From contig NZ_JAAZQD010000005.1 of assembly GCF_012395255.1 (NCBI RefSeq), forward strand, positions 124,001-188,000: 64,000 nt of DNA. Direction: 5' to 3'. The notes beneath the pieces are model-generated. The model did not search any database and was not told the origin of the DNA. It worked only from the letters and a program-made list of their open reading frames with translations. Below, in pieces: positions 61,383 through 64,000 of the stretch (the first letter of the stretch is position 1; every line of letters begins with the position of its first letter). The translations under genes were made by a program, and so were the position numbers. This DNA comes from Oleiagrimonas citrea (lineage in GTDB: Bacteria > Pseudomonadota > Gammaproteobacteria > Xanthomonadales > Rhodanobacteraceae).

Positions 61383-61911
61383 GCGCGGCCTCCCGGTCGT
61401 CATCGAGTAGTGCCTTCAGCTGCTGGCGGGCGCGGAACAGCTGCGTCATCACCGCGCCGGGCTTCTCGCCCAGCTCGTTGGCGATTTCCTCGCAGCTGAA
61501 GCCGCCCAGGGTCTGCAGCAGCAGCGGCTCGCGGTATTTTTTCGGCAGTTTCCACATGGCTCGGCGTATTTCGGCAGTGCGTCCTTGCCGTTCGGGGTCG
61601 GCCCATGCCGCGTTTTCGGCGACGTTGTCCTCCAGTTCGACCAGATCCAGGCGCTTGCGCTCGTACAGACGCGCGTGCTCGCGACGCAGGATGGTCAGCA
61701 GCCAGGGTTTGGCGGCGTCGGCGTCACGCAGGCTGTCGATGTTCTTCCAGGCGCGAAGCATGGTTTCCTGCACCAGGTCGTGGGCCAGGGCTTCCTGCCC
61801 GCACAGCCACCAGGCGAAACGGAACAGATCCGCGGCATGGGCGCGGGTCAGGGCTTCGAACTGATGCTGTCGGGCATTCACATCTTGTAGGACCGGGTCA
61901 GACGGCTTCAT
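61369..61911 (-). CDS. ECF sigma factor
   Basis: This 180-residue sigma-70 family protein has region 2 (about 20-90: ADLFRFAWWLCGQEALAHDLVQETMLRAWKNI) and region 4 (about 118-170: LPKKYREPLLLQTLGGFSCEEIANELGEKPGAVMTQLFRARQQL). It has no region 3, as in ECF factors. The anti-sigma gene overlaps it by 14 bp. Its regulon is unknown; the bufferin operon 4 kb to the left is a possible target because such operons are often under ECF control, but no shared promoter was established. Confidence 0.92.
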   Translation of the reverse strand: MKPSDPVLQDVNARQHQFEALTRAHAADLFRFAWWLCGQEALAHDLVQETMLRAWKNIDSLRDADAAKPWLLTILRREHARLYERKRLDLVELEDNVAENAAWADPERQGRTAEIRRAMWKLPKKYREPLLLQTLGGFSCEEIANELGEKPGAVMTQLFRARQQLKALLDDDREAAHGLS

Positions 61912-61949
61912 CTTTCACCCCTGCCTTGGACAGATCGTCGCAGCTGCAT

Positions 61950-62828
61950 TCAGCGCATCTTGCCGAGGATGCCGTCCAGTTCGTCCAGGCTGTGATAGTG
62001 GATGACCAGCTTGCCCTTGCCGCCGCGACCGTGGGCCAGCTGCACACGAGTAGCGAATTTCTCGGCCAGCTCATTTTCCAGCCGTTCGACGTCGGGATCG
62101 CGCGGCGCGCCCTTGGCGGACTTGCCCGACTTGCCGCTGCCGTTCTGCGCGCGGCGCACGGCTTCCTCCAGCTCGCGCACCGACCAGCCCATGCGCGAGG
62201 CCTGGCGCGCCAGCGGCGTAGCGATGTCGGCGTCCAGCGTCAGCAGGGCGCGGGCGTGGCCCATTTCCAGCTTGCCCTCGTCGAGCAGCTCGCGGATGGC
62301 GTCGGGAAGGTCGAGCAGGCGCAGCAGGTTGGACACCGAGGCGCGCGAGCGGCCCACAGCCTCCGCGGCCTGCTGGTGGGTCAGGCTGAATTCGTCGATC
62401 AGGCGCTCCAGCGCCTGGGCCTCTTCCAGCGGAGTCAGTTCCTGGCGCTGGATATTCTCGATCAGCGCCATCGCCAGCACGGACTGCTCGGGCACGTCGC
62501 GCACCAGCGCCGGCAGCTCGGACAGGCCGGCCTTCTGCGCGGCGCGCCAGCGGCGCTCGCCGGCGATCAGTTCGTACTTGTTGCGGCCCATGGAACGGAC
62601 CACCACAGGCTGGATCAGGCCCTGGGCGCGGATCGAGTCGGCCAGTTCGGTCAGCGCTTCCTCGTTCCAGTGCTGGCGCGGCTGGTACTTGCCTGGGCCG
62701 ATGTGCTGGATCGGCAGCGTGCGCAGCTCGCCTTCGGTCTTGCTGCCGTCCTTGCCCGTCGCCGCGGCGTCTTCGCTGCCCAGCAGGGCGTCGAGTCCGC
62801 GTCCGAGTCCACGTTTCTTGGCCGCCAT
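61950..62828 (-). CDS. parB: Chromosome-partitioning protein ParB
   Basis: This 292-residue CTPase and DNA-binding protein binds parS sites near the origin and works with ParA in chromosome segregation. The N-terminus has KRGLGRGLDALLG, the CTP-binding motif GERRWRAAQKAGL near residue 90, the helix-turn-helix THQQAAEAVGRSRASVSNLLRL around 149-170, and a C-terminal dimerisation part (GKLVIHYHSLDELDGIL). It follows parA by 10 bp. No parS sequence was found by eye in the window. Confidence 0.96.
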   Translation of the reverse strand: MAAKKRGLGRGLDALLGSEDAAATGKDGSKTEGELRTLPIQHIGPGKYQPRQHWNEEALTELADSIRAQGLIQPVVVRSMGRNKYELIAGERRWRAAQKAGLSELPALVRDVPEQSVLAMALIENIQRQELTPLEEAQALERLIDEFSLTHQQAAEAVGRSRASVSNLLRLLDLPDAIRELLDEGKLEMGHARALLTLDADIATPLARQASRMGWSVRELEEAVRRAQNGSGKSGKSAKGAPRDPDVERLENELAEKFATRVQLAHGRGGKGKLVIHYHSLDELDGILGKMR

Positions 62829-62838
62829 GAATGTGCTC

Positions 62839-63630
62839 CTAGTTCGTTGCCGTCGTGGCGGCTGCCGCAGTGCGCTCGCGGCGGATCATTTCGCCGGCCA
62901 GCCCGAGGTAGGCGATCGCGCCGCGCGAGCCGCGGTCGTAGAGGTTGATCGGCTGGCCGTGGCTGGGGGCTTCGGCCAGGCGCACGTTGCGCGGGATGAT
63001 CGAGCGCAGCACCTTGTCGCCGAAGTGCTTGGTCAGCTGGGCCGAGACTTCGTTGCCGAGGTTGTTGCGTACGTCGAACATGGTGCGCAGCAGGCCTTCG
63101 ATCTCCAGCTTCGGGTTGAGTCGCTGCTGCACCGCGCGGACGGTGTCGAGCAGGCTCGACAGGCCTTCCAGCGCGAAGTACTCGCATTGCACCGGAATCA
63201 GCAGGCCGTCGGCCGCGGTCAGTGCGTTGAGCGTGAGCAGATGCAGCGACGGCGGGCAGTCGATGAGGATGGTGTGGTAGCGGTCGCCGAGCTTGCCCAG
63301 CTGCTCGGACAGGCGCGATTCGCGCGCAAGCGCGTCCATCAGCTTCAGTTCGGCGGCGGTCAGGTCGCCGTTGCCGGGCAGCAGATCGAAGCCGGCCTCG
63401 GTGGTGAGGATGGCGTCCTCGATCGGCGCTTCCTCGAGCAGCACCTCGCAGCCGTTCGGCTTGACGTCGTCCTTGTCGACGCCCGAGGCCATGGTGGCGT
63501 TGCCCTGCGGATCGAGGTCGACCAGCAGCACCTTGCGCCGGGCCTCGGCCAGCGCCGAAGCCAGGTTCACGGCGGTGGTGGTCTTGCCGACACCACCCTT
63601 CTGATTGGCGATCGCGATGATGCGCGTCAT
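62839..63630 (-). CDS. parA: Chromosome-partitioning ATPase ParA (Soj)
   Basis: This 263-residue ParA-type ATPase has the deviant Walker A KGGVGKTT (11-18), [11 protein letters not shown] near residue 36, and ILIDCPPS near residue 122. It moves ParB-parS complexes at the nucleoid. It is the short, chromosomal form without an N-terminal helix-turn-helix. It lies between rsmG and parB in the standard rsmG-parA-parB order found near the origin. Confidence 0.97.
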   Translation of the reverse strand: MTRIIAIANQKGGVGKTTTAVNLASALAEARRKVLLVDLDPQGNATMASGVDKDDVKPNGCEVLLEEAPIEDAILTTEAGFDLLPGNGDLTAAELKLMDALARESRLSEQLGKLGDRYHTILIDCPPSLHLLTLNALTAADGLLIPVQCEYFALEGLSSLLDTVRAVQQRLNPKLEIEGLLRTMFDVRNNLGNEVSAQLTKHFGDKVLRSIIPRNVRLAEAPSHGQPINLYDRGSRGAIAYLGLAGEMIRRERTAAAATTATN

Positions 63631-63712
63631 GGTCCCCTCGCTGCGTCGACCGTCGCGTCCGTCGCCGCGCGCAGGGCGGCGTTCGGCACGGACAGGGAGT
63701 GGAAGCGTACCA

Positions 63713-64000
63713 TCACGGCGCGTCCGACCGCGCCAGCACCAGAAGGCGGCGTTCGGCGTCCAGGCCGGGCACGGTCACTTCGTGTTCGCGTTCGAGCCGG
63801 AATCCGTCCGGTAGCGCCGTCAGTTCGTCGTCTGGGCGGCGTCCCTTCATGGCCAGCCAGCGGCCGTTCGCGGCGAGCAGGTGGCCGCCCCAGGTCAGCA
63901 TGTCGCCGAGGCTGGCGAAGGCGCGCGCGGTGACGCAGTCGAACGTGCCCTCGACCTGCTCGACGCGGGCATGGATCACCTCGACGTTGTCCAGACGCAG
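63713..64000 (-). CDS. rsmG: 16S rRNA m7G527 methyltransferase RsmG, C-terminal part (runs off the window)
   Basis: The last 95 codons of an SAM-dependent methyltransferase that methylates G527 of 16S r[24 protein letters not shown] contains the family's TARA motif, and [13 protein letters not shown] is the next block. The N-terminal half, including the SAM-binding glycine motif, lies beyond position 64000. Position next to parA confirms the call. Confidence 0.92.
   Translation of the reverse strand: MRLDNVEVIHARVEQVEGTFDCVTARAFASLGDMLTWGGHLLAANGRWLAMKGRRPDDELTALPDGFRLEREHEVTVPGLDAERRLLVLARSDAP

Noticed and set aside
61950-63712. parS site expected near parAB
   Set aside because: I looked for the TGTTTCACGTGAAACA-type palindrome and did not find one in the window by eye.

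Overview
The window is GC-rich, densely packed chromosomal DNA. Everything points to a gammaproteobacterium of the order Xanthomonadales, Rhodanobacteraceae-like (inference). The main reasons are a xanthomonadin/aryl-polyene type locus with a XanB2-type chorismatase, the algZ-algR-hemC order, and rsmG-parA-parB at the right edge. glmU at the left edge and rsmG-parAB at the right edge are genes that usually lie near the chromosome origin. No rRNA, tRNA, CRISPR array or prophage was seen.

Region 1 (30-15006): glmU, then an aryl-polyene (xanthomonadin-like) pigment locus. It holds xanB2, one acyl carrier protein, a COG4648 membrane protein, two hotdog dehydratases, an acyltransferase, a LolA-like protein, an MMPL/RND exporter, a FabG-type ketoreductase, a flavin-dependent halogenase-like enzyme, a GT2 glycosyltransferase, a short ketosynthase/chain-length-factor protein and a FabF-type ketosynthase. 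A YdcF-family protein lies at its edge. No acyl-ACP ligase is present in the window. A small lipoprotein of lower GC interrupts the locus.

Region 2 (15007-32594): one giant YD/RHS-repeat protein of about 5,335 residues. It carries an embedded jelly-roll/CBM-like insert, two glycine-rich linkers, a LysM domain, a hydrophobic segment and an AT-rich C-terminal tip of about 340 residues with no recognisable fold. A lipoprotein gene overlaps its stop codon by ATGA and has the same low GC. The pair looks like a polymorphic toxin with an unrecognised tip and a candidate immunity protein. The repeat region is itself built from a roughly 3.27-kb super-repeat. A decayed RAYT-type transposase fragment lies just downstream.

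Region 3 (32595-43078): a MarR-regulated EmrAB/outer-membrane efflux operon with a promoter and palindromic operator. Next come a persulfide dioxygenase with a BigR-box-like palindrome over its -10, and a TauE/SafE exporter, which together suggest sulfide detoxification. Several small hypothetical or GNAT genes follow.

Region 4 (43079-56753): two divergent secreted S9 peptidases, a carboxylesterase, algZ-algR-hemC, a DUF481 outer-membrane protein, a DASS-type permease, a WYL regulator and a patatin-like phospholipase.

Region 5 (56781-64000): a GT2 glycosyltransferase, then a complete bufferin-type RiPP operon (DUF2282 precursor, DUF692/MNIO enzyme, DUF2063 partner, DoxX) ending in a strong terminator. 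A VOC protein, an ECF sigma/anti-sigma pair, parB, parA and the 3' part of rsmG follow.
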